64,000 nt of DNA. Source: Cavenderia fasciculata. Taxonomy: Eukaryota > Evosea > Eumycetozoa > Acytosteliales > Cavenderiaceae. Positions 14,513 to 27,975 of this stretch are shown piece after piece (positions within the stretch are counted from its first letter, which is position 1; the number at the start of each line of letters is the position of its first letter). Location of the stretch: assembly GCF_000203815.1 (NCBI RefSeq), contig NW_004457642.1:434001-498000 (forward strand), in the 5' to 3' direction. The translations under genes were made by a program, and so were the position numbers. Under the pieces are notes generated by a model. The model searched no databases. It saw only the letters and a program-made list of their open reading frames with translations, and was not told the origin of the DNA.

Positions 14513-17500
14513 ATGAAAAATAATTATTATTATTTTTCAATATTATTATTTTTGGTGATGTTCATCATCAGTCATGATAGTGGTGTTGTTTATTCTCAAA
14601 CTCTATCACAAGCCGAACGTATGTATAATTAATAAATAAGTAAAAGAAAAATACAAATTAGCTAAGCCCTATCTAACATCAAATTATTATTCACAAGTTG
14701 ACTCTGCTATATGGATCACTCAGCAATATAGATTTGCTACCATCGCTCCTACACAAGCTGGTATATGTGGTAGTAGTATATTCACTTGTGTTCAACTGCC
14801 ATCAGGATTCCACATTACAACAATGTAAGTAACAATCAGATAAGAATACATCACGATAATATAATAATCTATCATCATATGTATACTGATCAAAATTATA
14901 TTTATATTGATCAATATATAGAGCATTTAGTGGTGGTGGAAGTGGAGCGATAGTACAACCAAATCCAACACTAGTATTTAGTTTTCCAGAGTTGACAATG
15001 TTTGCCAATAATGTAGTCGGTGTAGCAAATGTCAACTTGAATATCTTGGATAGACTAAGAGATTTACCAAAACTACAAAAGTTATAGTATGTATATACAT
15101 ATTATGATTCTAATCTATCTTTGTAATGATTCTAATCTATCTTTTAGTCTAAACTATGACCAAACAGCAAAAAGTATGCCAGCTGATTTCGCTGAACATC
15201 TTCCTTCGTTGATTGATTTCAGAGAGCTTTTATGTCCATTGACAACGATTGATCCGTTGTTTAACAACTCTATCCTTCAAACTCTGCAGGCTGGCCCATT
15301 AACACATCTTACGATTGATCCATCACTCAATCTTTCAAAACTTGCAACGCTCACGCTGACAGTCAATCCATCAGTACCACAGACATACATTATTACCCAA
15401 AATTCATTCCCAATGTTGAGAGAAGTGTAAGTGTCATAATATTATATTATATACTATCATATGAATCGTATTAGTATACTAATAATAATAATAATAATGT
15501 TATAATATTGTTTTGATCCACTGTTATAGAACTATCACACAAGGAGAAGGTGCACCTTTAGCAGTCAGAATCAACTCTACTTTGATTACAAATATAGCAA
15601 TTGATGGTCAACTAGGAGCGGTCGACCTTGCCATTGACTCGCCACCTTCTCTTGTCACTACTTTGTAAGTGTGATTTATTATTATTATTGGATTAATCAA
15701 AATTAATTTCTTTTTCTTTTCTTTTTTTTTTTTTGAATATAGGGTATTAAATGGATTCGCATCTACAATCACTCCAAGTCTTGATCAGTTGATTGGTTTG
15801 GAGTCATTGTAAGTACTTTATCCAACCCATTTGACCATTCCCAATCCTAATTAATTTAATTTTTAAATTCTACATTTATATATTTATATTTATTTTAGAA
15901 CTATCAAGAATTCTTCAATGACGGTATTTCCATTTGATACATATCCACCACAATTGAGATATCTTGATATTTCATATTCTCTTTTGACTTCATTCCCAAC
16001 TATTCCACTTGCTCCTAAAATGACTCATTTGTAAGTAATCAACTACTACACCGAAAGATGATAGTAATCAATCGGTCGGTCAGTGGGTCAGTCAGTGTAT
16101 ATATTAACCTTTTGACAAAATAATCTTTAGAGTTTTACAAAATACTAAGATACAAGGTGAGGTACCATGGACCCTTTTTCAGAATAAAATATTATTCGAT
16201 CTTGATATTCAAGATAATATTGGTATTATTGGAACCGTTCCTCAATCATATTGTCCAAACAAAATAAATATGATGAGAACTTCAATATCAAACGTGCCAG
16301 GTAATTATATAACTCACTTCAATCTCTAAAGCAAAAAGAGTACATTTGTAACTAACTAATTTAATTACCATTTTATTAATTAATTAATTGTAGATTGTTT
16401 TTGGTGCTATGTAAATAACCCTACTGTATTTCAGACAACTCTTCCAACCCCTTCAACATTATCATGTAGTATGTAGAATATATATATAATTTCTTTTTAA
16501 TTAATTTTATTAATTATTCTTTTTATAAAGTTATTGCATATGAATCTACAAATTTGATATTAAGAGATAAATCCGGTGTTGTTCGTGGTTATCCAATGGG
16601 ATGGGGTGGCTTGTTTTCAGGATCCGTTTCTTATTGGTTAGATATGATTGGAATGAATGAATTCATGTAAGAATAATAATAATAATAATAATATTATTAG
16701 AGATAATAATTAATTAATTTAACCAACATTATTTTTATTTTTATTATTATTATTATTATTATAGTTTTTCTATCAGTTCACCTAATCCTATTTATGGTAT
16801 AGTGACTCCATTCACTTTTCAAGTTGACTTTTATTATCCAGCGTATCAATTTCCTTTTACTTATTTGGAAACAAAGTTTTCACTTGTTGATGCTACTGTT
16901 GTTCAAGTACCAAATGGAGTGTACCAATTAAAACTTGCACATGTTGAAAATATAGAAGCGTCTCTTCCATATTTAAATTATACCATATTGTTGAATGGAA
17001 CCATTCCATGTCAAGTAACATCGGTCGTTGGTAAAAATATTACATGTAACTCGGCATCTATTATTTCAGAGGGTCAATTAAAGGTTTTTAATTCAAATAA
17101 CTATTCAAACTCTACTGTGACCATTTCAGTCGGAGACTTGTACCCAGTCATCACCACACAACCATCTACCACAGTCTATGCTGAAATTGGTACCCAACTA
17201 GATTTTGAAGGTGTATTTGGTCCCAATCCAAACTTGGCGATTATTTACATCAATGGAAACAATTCTATTTGTATTAATACTGGTACTTCTACATCCACAA
17301 AGATTTCATGTAATGTAGAGTTAAACTTTATTGGTGGATTGACAAATGTAACCATCTTGGCTGATGGGTTCCCAAGTACTCCATACTTTGTAAACTACGA
17401 TACCCCACAAACCAAGTGTCCACAATTAACAAATAATTGTTCGAATCATGGAACATGTAATATTGATGGTCAATGTCAATGCAATATTGGTTATTATTCA

Positions 17501-18900
17501 AATGATTGTTCAATTGGTAAATATATAATATATTAAACAAATAATTTATTTTTTAAAATATTTAATATTAATTATTTTTTCTTTCTTTTTTTTTTTTTAA
17601 AGGATACCCTGTATTATCATCAGGAACATATGATAAACAAAATAACAAATTGATTTGTTTGTTTGGTAATTTTGGACCATATAATCAAGCGAATGTATCT
17701 GTATTGGTAAATAGTACTTTGGATTGTGTAGTCACCTACAAATCACAATACAATATTAATTGTACATTGGGATCAAATCCAACAGCTGGTTTGGTATCAT
17801 TCCAAATTCAAGTTGATAATTTGACTGGTAGTGCAAAGGATTTGTTTTATATTCCGTTACCTAATAATGGAACTAATGGAGGTACAACTACTTCATCAAC
17901 AACAGGAGGAGGAGAAACAGCACAAGAAAAATGTCAAAGAGAAACATCAAATTGCTATGGTCATGGTAAATGTGATGTGAATGGTGTATGCCAATGTGAA
18001 TTAAATTATCAACCATTAGATAATTGTTTGACAAAGATTATCAACAACACAATCCAACCAAACAACACATCACCAACTCCTGCTTTTAATATTGATGGTG
18101 TAACATTTCTTTTTGAAGTGGTTGCCATTCAAGAGATTGGTATTGACAATGAACTGATATTTGAATTATTGACAAACAAATGGAATTCAAATATTACAAA
18201 TAGTAGTGATACAACTATTGCAGTGTACAGTCTCAACCATACACTTGGAAACACAACAATCATTACATCAACCATTTCATTCTCTTCAAAACCAAGAGAT
18301 ATTCAATTTGGTTCAAAGGTGCTACACATCAATCCAAATTCAATTAAATTGTCGGTTAATGTAACTGGTTGGAAATACGCTTCAATCCTATCAACACTAC
18401 GAGTCATCTTTAAAACAACCATCAACAATAATCAAACAATAGAGTTTGATTGTAAAGATATACCAATTGACACTTTAACATTTGATCAAATGTCATCATC
18501 ACTTCAATACCTCAGAGTCATCAAAGATAATATACAATTTACAGGTAGATTTATCGATTATGTATTGTCAGATGGAAGAGAAGCATTCTCTCGAACCTAT
18601 CTTATCAACCAAACAAGTGTCCAAGGTGATAAACAATCAAACATTCTCCTCGGAATAAGTATGCCACAATGTCAATCATGTGTTCTCGATCCTGATTTCT
18701 CACCATTAATAGTTGACAAGAGTAATGATAGTGGATGTGACAGTAAATCAAATACTTGGAGAATCGTTGTTGGTGTTGTTGTTGGTGGTGTTGCATTACT
18801 GGCCATATCAGCTGCATCTGTTTTCTTTTATAGAAAAAAATGGATACACCATCGACAAGAAATATCAATGAGCAATAGACTAGGTTCAATGAGAGATTAG
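14513..18900 (+). CDS. ComC-like LRR-TIG-EGF surface receptor, copy 4 (reference copy)
   Basis: Complete 1,146-residue receptor. Twelve exons close in frame: 14513-14618, 14698-14824, 14922-15086, 15148-15426, 15530-15664, 15743-15808, 15899-16030, 16131-16300, 16394-16468, 16531-16666, 16765-17516 and 17603-18900. Exon 1 is the signal peptide (MKNNYYYFSILLFLVMF) ending SQAE. Exons 2-8 encode the leucine-rich region, and exon 9 the small DCFWCY cap. Exons 10-11 hold TIG/IPT-like domains and EGF 1 (CSNHGTCNIDGQCQC). Exon 12 holds a second TIG-like domain, a Thr/Ser/Gly spacer, EGF 2 (CYGHGKC), the supersandwich domain, the CQSCVLDPDFSPL motif, a helix (WRIVVGVVVGG start) and a basic tail with RQEISM. 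Unlike copies 1-3 there is no intron between EGF 2 and the supersandwich domain. ComC-family membership is recognised from established domain patterns; a role in adhesion or recognition is inferred. Confidence 0.92.
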
Positions 18901-18989
18901 AAAATAAAATAAAACCCAACTATTAAATTAATAAATAATTCTATAAATCAATTAATTGATTAAAATATTTATATTTATCTGTTTTTTCG

Positions 18990-19040
18990 TTTCCAAGATA
19001 TTTTATTTATAAATATCAAATTTTATAAATATCTTGGAAA
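18990..19040. repeat. 14-bp perfect inverted repeat between copies 4 and 5
   Basis: TTTCCAAGATATTT (18990-19003) pairs exactly with 19027-19040, leaving a 23-nt AT-rich loop. It begins 90 bp after the copy 4 stop codon and ends 87 bp before the copy 5 start. It could form a hairpin in the copy 4 3' transcript, or be a binding site upstream of copy 5. A related ATATCTTG word occurs twice near 23525-23555, before copy 6. Confidence 0.6.
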
Positions 19041-19126
19041 GCCGAAAATGCTCCCAACCATCCTTCGTTTTAAAATTTATCTTTAATTTTATTCATCATC
19101 ATTTAAAAAGAGATAGATAAAGACAA

Positions 19127-22100
19127 ATGTATAACAATCATTACAATGTTTTGGTTTTTTTCTTTTTGATATTTAGTTTCCTCTTTGTTGGTGTTTATTC
19201 TCAAACTCTATCACAAGCTGAACGTATGTAAACAAAGAGAGCAGTTTGTAAACTATCTATTTATTTATATTTTCGATTGATTAAAAAACACAGTTGACTC
19301 TGCCATATGGATCATACAACAATATCGTGCTGTCATCGACCCGACGCAAACTGGCATATGTGGTAGTCCAATGTTCACTTGTTATCAACTGCCAACAGGG
19401 TACCACATTACATACATGTAAGTTATATTAATGGTAAATCACAATAATTGTGAAATTTATAATAACAAATATTCAGTATTCTGACCAAAATATAAATAAT
19501 TCTCTATCTATCTATCTAGATCATTTACTGGTGGTAATGGAGACATAATACAACCAAGTCCAACACTAGTATTTAGTTTTCCAGAGGTGACAACGATTAA
19601 CATCATTTCAGGAACTGCATCAAATGTCAACTTGAATATCTTGTATCGAATAAGATATTTACCAAAACTACAAGGGGTATAGTAAGTACAGTTAGATTTG
19701 ACAAAGATTTAAATATATATATATATATATTTTAAAATGATTCTAAAAATTGCTTACTGCCCAACTTTATATATATATAGCTTTTTAAATGACCCAACTA
19801 TAACAAATATACCAGCTGATTTCTCAGATCATCTTCCATCACTTTTAAATTTCAAGGCTATTGGATGTCCAATAACAACGGTCAGCCCGTTTTTTAACAA
19901 TTCAATGTTACGAAATGTGGAAGTAGGACCATTGACACATCTAACCATTGATCCAACCCTCAATCTGCCCAATCTTGATGAAGTCATTCTTACAATCAAT
20001 CTAGCAGCACCAGAGGCATTCATCTTTACCCAAAAGTCTTTCCCAAAGTTGAGAAATGTGTAATTGTCATATTCAGAACCCATCATTTATAGTTTACTAA
20101 TAAGACTGTTTTTTTTTTATCATCTTTTTATTTAGATATATTGACGCAACTGGATCACCTTTGACAGTTAACATTAACTCTACTATGATTCAAAATTTAG
20201 GTTTTAATAACAGATTTGGAACTATCAACCTTGTTATTGAATCATCTCCCTCATTGATCAATAGTTTGTAAGTCCAAAGATAGTAGTCTATCTAGATAGT
20301 ATAGATAGTAGTATGATTATAATTTAATTAACATTTTTTTTTTTGAATCTAGGATATTAAATGGATTTGACTCTACAGTGACCCCAAGTCTTGATCAATT
20401 TATTGGTTTAGATTCATTGTAAGTATTCATTCCTGATCCATCCTTTAATTAAAGGATTGTCATCCAGATCTAACCAATTTATTTAAATTTTAGGAGGGTC
20501 AGTTATTCTTCAATGTCGACGTTCCCATTTGTGACATATCCTCCTGGTTTGAGATATATTGATTTTTCTAATTCTCTTTTGACATCATTCCCAACTGCTC
20601 CAATTCCCAATGATATGGTTTTTTTGTAAGTACTATTAAAGTAATGGTGACTTTAAAGTATATTCATATTAATATATTATTACTTTTTTTTTTTGACCAT
20701 TCAGAATTTTGAAAATATACCCAAATTCAAGGAGAGATTCCATGGACCCTTTTTGATAATAAAATACAACTTATGCTTGATATTACCGGTAATATTGGTA
20801 TTACTGGAGCCGTTCCCCAATCATTTTGTCCAAACAAAATATATATGGATGGTACTTCAATAACAAGTGTTCCAGGTCATTATATTTATAAAATAATATT
20901 AATAATAATAATAATAATAATAATAATTTAATTAACTAATATATTTCCTTTTCTTTAGATTGTTTTTGGTGCTATTCAAGAAATACTGGTGTATTCAAGA
21001 CAAATCTGACACCTCCTCTCATGCAATGCAGTATGTTTTTAAATAATATATATATTTATAAAAGCACAAGTTAACCTATTCTATTATTAATCATTTATTA
21101 TCATTTTATTTAAGATATTGTTTTTGAATCTACAGATTTGATAACTATTGATAGAGTTTCTGTTGCTCGTGGTCACCCAATGGGATGGGGAGGTATCTTT
21201 TTGGGCGGATCAAATATTTATTATTCATTGGAGATGATTGCATATGACGCATACCGGTATGTACATTCTTTCCCAACCAACCAACACTTTCGAAACAAGC
21301 TTTTTATTCTTTTTCTAATTCTTTTTTTTTTTTTAATTTAAAAATTTTAACAGTTTTACCTTGGGTACAGCTATATATGGAATTAAAACTCCATTTACTA
21401 TGATGACCGATTCTAATTATCCAGAGTATAGTTATAGTTTTACTTATTTGGAAGTAAAGTTTTCACTTGCTACAGTGAATGTTGTTCAAGTACCAAATGG
21501 ATTATACCAATTACAACTTATACATGTTGAAAACATAGAAGATTCGCTTTTATCTTTAGACTATTCTATATCGATAAATGATACGATCCCATGTTCAATA
21601 TCATCTATCGTTGGAACTACTATTACGTGTACTCCTACATCAACCCTTTCAGTAGGTCAACAAGTAAATGTTTTCAATTCAAACAACTATTGGAATGCTA
21701 GCATGACCGTTATAGTCACAAACTTGTACCCAAACATCACCCTCCCCACCACAACCAATGCTCAAATTGGTGGTCAACTCACTTTCCAAGGTACATTTGG
21801 TCCAAATGTAAACTCGGCCATTATTTACATCAATGGAGACGATTCTATTTGTATCATTGGTGGTTCAATGTCTTCAGTTCTTATATGTAATGTAGTTTCA
21901 AATTTTGTAGGTGGACTAACAAATGTAACCATCTCGGTTGATGGGTTCACGAGTACTCCATTTTTCGTAAACTACACTACCCCACAAACTGAATGTTTAC
22001 AATTAACAAATAATTGTACCAATCATGGAAATTGTGATATTAATGGTCAATGTCAATGCAATAATGGTTATTATTCAAATGATTGTTCAATTGGTAAATA

Positions 22101-23471
22101 TTAAAATAATACAAATAATAATATTAAATATTAATTAATATTCTTTTTTTTTTTTTTATAGGATATCCTGTATTATCATCAGGAACATATGATAAACAAG
22201 ATAACAAATTGATTAGTTTGTTTGGTAATTTTGGACCATATAATCAAGCAAATGTATCTGTATTGGTAAATAGTACTTTGGATTGTGTAGTTACCTACAA
22301 ATCACAATACAATATTAATTGTACTTTGGGGTCAAATCCAACAGCTGGTTTGGTATCATTCCAAATTCAAGTTGATAATTTGAATGGTAGTGCAAAGGAC
22401 TTGTTTTATATTCATTTAAATAATGGAACTAATGGAGGTACAACAACTACTTCATCAACAACAGGAGGAGGAGGAGGAGAAACAGCACAAGAAAAATGTC
22501 AAAGAAAAACATCAAATTGCTATGGTCATGGTAAATGTGATGTGAATGGTGTATGCCAATGTGAATTAAATTATCAACCATTAGATAATTGTTTAACAAA
22601 GATTATCAACAACACAATCCAACCAAACAACACATCACCAACTCCAGCATTTAATATTGATGGTGTAACATTCCTTTTTGAAGTGGTTGCCATTCAAGAG
22701 ATTGGTATTGACAATGAACTGATATTTGAATTATTGACAAACAAGTGGAATTCAAATATTACAAATAGCAGTGATACAACTATTGCTGTCTATAATCTCA
22801 ACCATACACTTGGTAACACAACAATCATCACATCAACCATTTCATTCTCTTCAAAACCAAGAGATATTCCATTTGGTTCACAGGTGCTCCACATTAACCC
22901 AATTCAATTAAATTGTCGGATAATGTCACTGGTTGGAGATACGCTTCAATCCTATCAACACTACGAGTTATCTTTAAAACAACGATCAACAATAATCAAA
23001 CAATCGAGTTTGATTGTAAAAGATATACCAATTGACAGTTTAACATTTGATCAAATGTCATCATCACTCCAATACCTCAGAGTCATCAAAGATAATATAC
23101 AATTTACAGGTAGATTTATCGATTATGTATTGTCAGATGGAAGGGAAGCATTCTCTCGAACCTATGTTATAAACCAAACAAGTGTCCAAGGTTCTGATGA
23201 CAAACAATCAAACATTCTCCTTGGAATTGGAATGCCTCAATGTCAATCATGTGTTCTCGATCCTGATTTCTCACCATTAATAGTTGACAAGAGTAATGAT
23301 AGTGGATGTGACAGCCAATCAAATACATGGAGAATCATTGTTGGTGTTGTCGTTGGTGGTGTTGCATTACTGGCCATATCAGCCGCATCAGTCTTCTTTT
23401 ATCGAAAGAAATGGAGTCACCAGAGACAAGAAATATCAATGAACAGTAGACTACGTTCAATGAGAGAGTAG
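19127..23471 (+). pseudogene. ComC-like receptor, copy 5, with damaged reading frame
   Basis: Same twelve-exon plan as copy 4: signal peptide from 19127 (MYNNHYNVLVFFF), leucine-rich exons, TIG-like domains, EGF 1 (near 21985-22090), EGF 2 (near 22495-22595), supersandwich domain, helix and RQEISM tail. Compared with copies 4 and 6, the exon beginning near 20706 has two extra bases (an AT in the run at about 20712-20719), which puts it out of frame and soon gives a stop. The donor at about 20876 is GTCATT where its sisters have GTAA. In the last exon one A is missing near 22901 and one A is gained near 23019, so about 40 residues are read in another frame before the frame is restored. Either the gene is decaying or the assembly has indel errors here; I favour decay at about two to one. 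Confidence 0.7.
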
Positions 23472-23661
23472 AAAAAAGAAATTAAATAGCAAACAAAATT
23501 TGGATACGATAAGAATTAAAACAAATATCTTGTGTTTTATCAAAATATCTTGGATATAGCCCGAGCTCACGTTTTTTTTATTGATCATATAATTTTGAAA
23601 GAAGACGATCTTTTTTATTCATCATTGAGAAAGGCGGGTTGATAAATAGAAAGAGATAAAA

Positions 23662-26600
23662 ATGAATAACCATTACAATGTTTTATTTGTTTTAGTATTT
23701 TTATTCAGTTCTGTTGTTGTATATTCTCAAACTCTACCGCAAGTTGAACGTATGTAAAGAGATCTCTGAAATCAGCCCAATTTTTTTTTTTTTTAACAAT
23801 CTATTTATATTTTGATTGGCTGATGTCTTGAACACGAATATAAAATAACTAGTTGACTCTGCCATCTGGTTAACACAACAATATCTTGTCACCATCGCCC
23901 CTACGCAAACTGGCATATGTAGTAGTGGAGGTAGGTTCACTTGTACTCAGTTGCCATCAGGATACCACATTACTAGCATGTAAGTACTATTTTAATTTGT
24001 ACATTAACATACACCTCCACTGTACTGACCAATAAAATCACTCCATATAAATCTTAATATAGATCATTTACTGGTAGTACTGACCCATCAACTCAACCAA
24101 ATCCAATGCTAACATTTAGTTTTCCAGAGTTGGAATCATTTTCAATCACTGCTGCCTCTGTATCAAACGTAAACTTGAATATCTTGAATCGATTGAGAGA
24201 TTTACCAAAATTACGAGTGATATCGTAAGTACAATTTTAATAATATCATTTTTATTCCTCTTCCTTCTCATCCTAACATTTTACCAAAAAAATTTTCTTC
24301 ATCTCTCTAATAGCCTATTCGATGACCCATCGGTAGTAATTGTACCAGCTGATTTCTCTGAACATCTTCCATCACTAGTCAATTTCAAAGCTGTTGAATG
24401 TCCATTGACAACGATCGACCCGTTGTTCAATAACTCTTTGCTCCAATTTTTAGAAGTTGGACCATTGACACATCTGACCATTGATCCAACACTCAATCTA
24501 TCCAAACTTGAACAGATCGTTTTGACACTCAATCTAGCAGCACCAGAGACATACACCATTACTGAAAAGTCGTTCCCAAAGTTGAAAAATGTGTAAGTGT
24601 TATAATCGACTATCCATCATTTATACTCTACTAATACTTTATGTTTAATGTCAATTTATAGATATATCGATCTAACTGGTTCACCTTTGACACTCAATAT
24701 AAATTCTACTATGATTCAAAATATAGGGTTTAGTGATATGTTGGGAACGGTCAACCTTGTTATAGACTCGCCACCATCTTTAATCAATAGTTTGTAAGTC
24801 AATTATTAACATTTTATCCTGATATTAAGATTTTATTATTATGGATATTAACATTCTTTTTTTTACTATAGGGCATTAGTTGGATTGACAACTACAGTCA
24901 CTCCTAGTCTTGATCAGTTTACGGGGTTGGAATCATTGTATGTGTCTATTCATCCAAACATAAAAGACTGTCATCTAACCAATTTATTTATTACCGTATT
25001 TTAGGAGATTCTCGTATTCTTCATTGACCACATACCCCTTTGTAACATATCCACCACGATTGAGATATCTTGATTTTTCATATTCTCTTTTTACATCATT
25101 CCCAGCAGTTCCAATAACTAATACATTGGATTTTTTGTAAGTATATATTAAAATTATAAAGATATATAAATAAGGAGGAGTATTAATATTATTGTTTAGA
25201 ATTTTGAAAAATGGTCAAATGCAAGGTGAGATTCCATGGCACATTTTTGATAATAAATTATTATTCAGCCTCGATATTGCCAATAATATTGGTATCAATG
25301 GAACAGTTCCTCAGTCATATTGTCCAAACAAAATATTAATGGAAAATACTGCAATTACAAGTGCACCAGGTAACCTAATATTTAAATATATCAACAAAAA
25401 TGCAAAAGATATACATTTGTAACTTATCTCACCCCTTTCTTTTATTATTATTATTATTATAGATTGTTTATGGTGTTATAAAAGAAATTCAAATAATTTC
25501 AAGACTACTCTACAAACACCTGTTGGTCTAACATGTAGTATGTAAAAAATATGAAATATTATTATAGTTGTGTCAATTCATTACTAATAATATTTCTTCT
25601 TTATTTTTTATACAGATATTGTTTTTGAAACTACTGATTTGATAACTATTGATAACGTTGCCATTGTCCGAGGCCAGCCCATAGGTTATGGTGGTTCGTT
25701 TGTGGGTGGACCAAATGTTTTTTATAGTTTGGAAATGATCGAATACAATACATTCCTGTATGTATACATACCTTTCTCACCTGTCACCCAAATTAGTATT
25801 ATTTATAAATTAATACTCATTCTTATTATTTTCAATTTCTTTAATATATTTATAATTTGATAGTTTTACCTTGGTTTCAACTATATACGGAGTGAAAACT
25901 ACTTTTGATATGAAAACAGACTCTGATTATCCAGAGTATAGTTATAGTTTTACATACTTGGAAACAATGTTTTCAATGGTTGGTATAAATATTGTTCAAG
26001 TACCAAATGGATTGTACCATTTACAACTGGTACATGTTGAAAATATAGAAGATTCACTTTTATATTTAACTTATTCCGTAATGATAAATGATACAATTCC
26101 ATGTTCAATATTATCTATTGTCGGAACTATTATTACGTGTACTCCTATTACACCTGTTTCATTAGGTCAACAATTAAATATTTACAATTCAAACAGCTAT
26201 TGGAATGCTAGTATGACCATTACAGTCGAAAACGAATACCCAAACATCACCCAATCCACAACAACCAATGCTCAAATTGGTAACCAACTGATTTTCTATG
26301 GTTCATTTGGTCCAAATGTAAATTCAGCCGTTATATACTTTAATGGGAATAATTCTATTTGTATCACTGGTGGTTCAATGGCATCCATGTTGATATGTAA
26401 TATAGCTGCCAATTTTGTTGGTGGATTGACAAATGTAACCATAGTGGTCGATGGTTTCACAAGCCCTCCATTTTTTATAAACTACGACACTCCTCAATCC
26501 ATATGTCCACAATTAACAAATAATTGTTCAAATCATGGAACTTGTAAAATTGATGGTCAATGTCAATGTAATGCTGGTTATTATTCAAATGATTGTTCAA

Positions 26601-27975
26601 TTGGTAATTATACAATCACAAACAAAAATTAATTAATTTTTTTTATTAATATATTTTCTTTTTTTAGGATACCCTGTATTATCATCAGGAACATATGATA
26701 AACAAGATAACAAATTAATTAGTTTGTTTGGTAATTTTGGACCATTTAATCAAGTAAATGCATCAGTATTGGTAAATAGTACTTTGGATTGTGCAATCAC
26801 CTACAAATCACAATACAATATTAATTGTACACTGGGATCAAATCCATCAGCTGGTTTGGTATCATTCCAAATTCAAGTTGATAATTTGAATGGTGGTGCA
26901 AAGGATTTGTTATATATTCATTTAACTAATAATGGTACAAATGGAGGTACAACCACTTCATCATCCACGACCAGTGGAGGGGGAGAAACACCAGAAGAAA
27001 AATGTAAAAGAGAAACATCCAATTGTTACGGTCATGGTAAATGTGATATCAATGGAATATGTCAATGTGAATTAAATTATCAACCATTAGATAATTGTTT
27101 GACAAAGATTATCAACAACACAATCCAACCAAACAACACGTCACCAACTCCAGCATTTAATATTGATGGTGTAACATTTCTTTTTGAAGTGGTAGCCATT
27201 ACAAGAGATTGGTATTGACAATGAACTGATATTTGAATTATTGACAAACAAATGGAATTCAAATATTACAAATAGCAGTGATACAACTATTGCTGTCTAT
27301 AATCTCAACCATACACTTGGTAACACAACAATCATCACATCAACCATTTCATTCTCTTCAAAACCAAGAGATATTCCATTTGGTTCACAGGTGCTCCACA
27401 TTAACCCAAATTCAATTAAATTGTCGGTTAATGTCACTGGTTGGAGATACGCTTCAATCTTATCAACACTACGAGTTATCTTTAAAACAACGATCAACAA
27501 TAATCAAACAATCGAGTTTGATTGTAAAGATATACCAATTGACAGTTTAACATTTGATCAAATGTCATCATCACTCCAATACCTCAGAGTCATCAAAGAT
27601 AATATACAATTTACAGGCAGATTTATTGATTATGTATTGTCAGATGGAAGGGAAGCATTCTCTCGAACCTATGTTATAAACCAAACAAGTGTCCAAGGTG
27701 ACGACGAGCAATCAAACATTCTCCTTGGAATTGGAATGCCTCAATGTCAATCATGTGTTCTCGATCCTGATTTTTCACCATTATTAGTCGACAAGAGTAA
27801 TGATAGTGGATGTGACAGCCAATCAAATACATGGAGAATCATTGTTGGTGTTGTCGTTGGTGGTGTTGCATTACTGGCCATATCAGCTGCATCTGTTTTC
27901 TTTTATAGAAAAAAAAGGATTCTACGTCGACAAGAAATATCAATGCAAAACAAACTAAAGCAAATGAGAGAATAG
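23662..27975 (+). pseudogene. ComC-like receptor, copy 6, with one frame break
   Basis: Starts at 23662 with a signal peptide (MNNHYNVLFVLVFLF) close to that of copy 5. The leucine-rich exons, TIG-like domains, EGF 1 (about 26510-26605), spacer, EGF 2 (about 27000-27105) and supersandwich domain follow copy 4. One extra A near 27201 breaks the frame inside the VVAIQEIG motif that opens the supersandwich domain; a stop follows at 27218, while the correct frame stays open from 27241 to 27975. No GT-AG intron would repair it. If the base is real, the product ends after EGF 2 without a membrane helix and could be secreted. From about 27245 to 27900 the DNA is nearly identical to copy 5, which suggests recent gene conversion or duplication. 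A sequencing error is the main alternative. Confidence 0.7.

Noticed and set aside
14304-14540. 78-codon minus-strand frame overlapping the signal-peptide exon of copy 4
   Set aside because: Lys/Arg-rich reading of AT-rich promoter DNA; the plus-strand signal peptide is far better supported.
17328-17540. Minus-strand frame opposite the EGF 1 region of copy 4
   Set aside because: Antisense shadow of a well supported exon.
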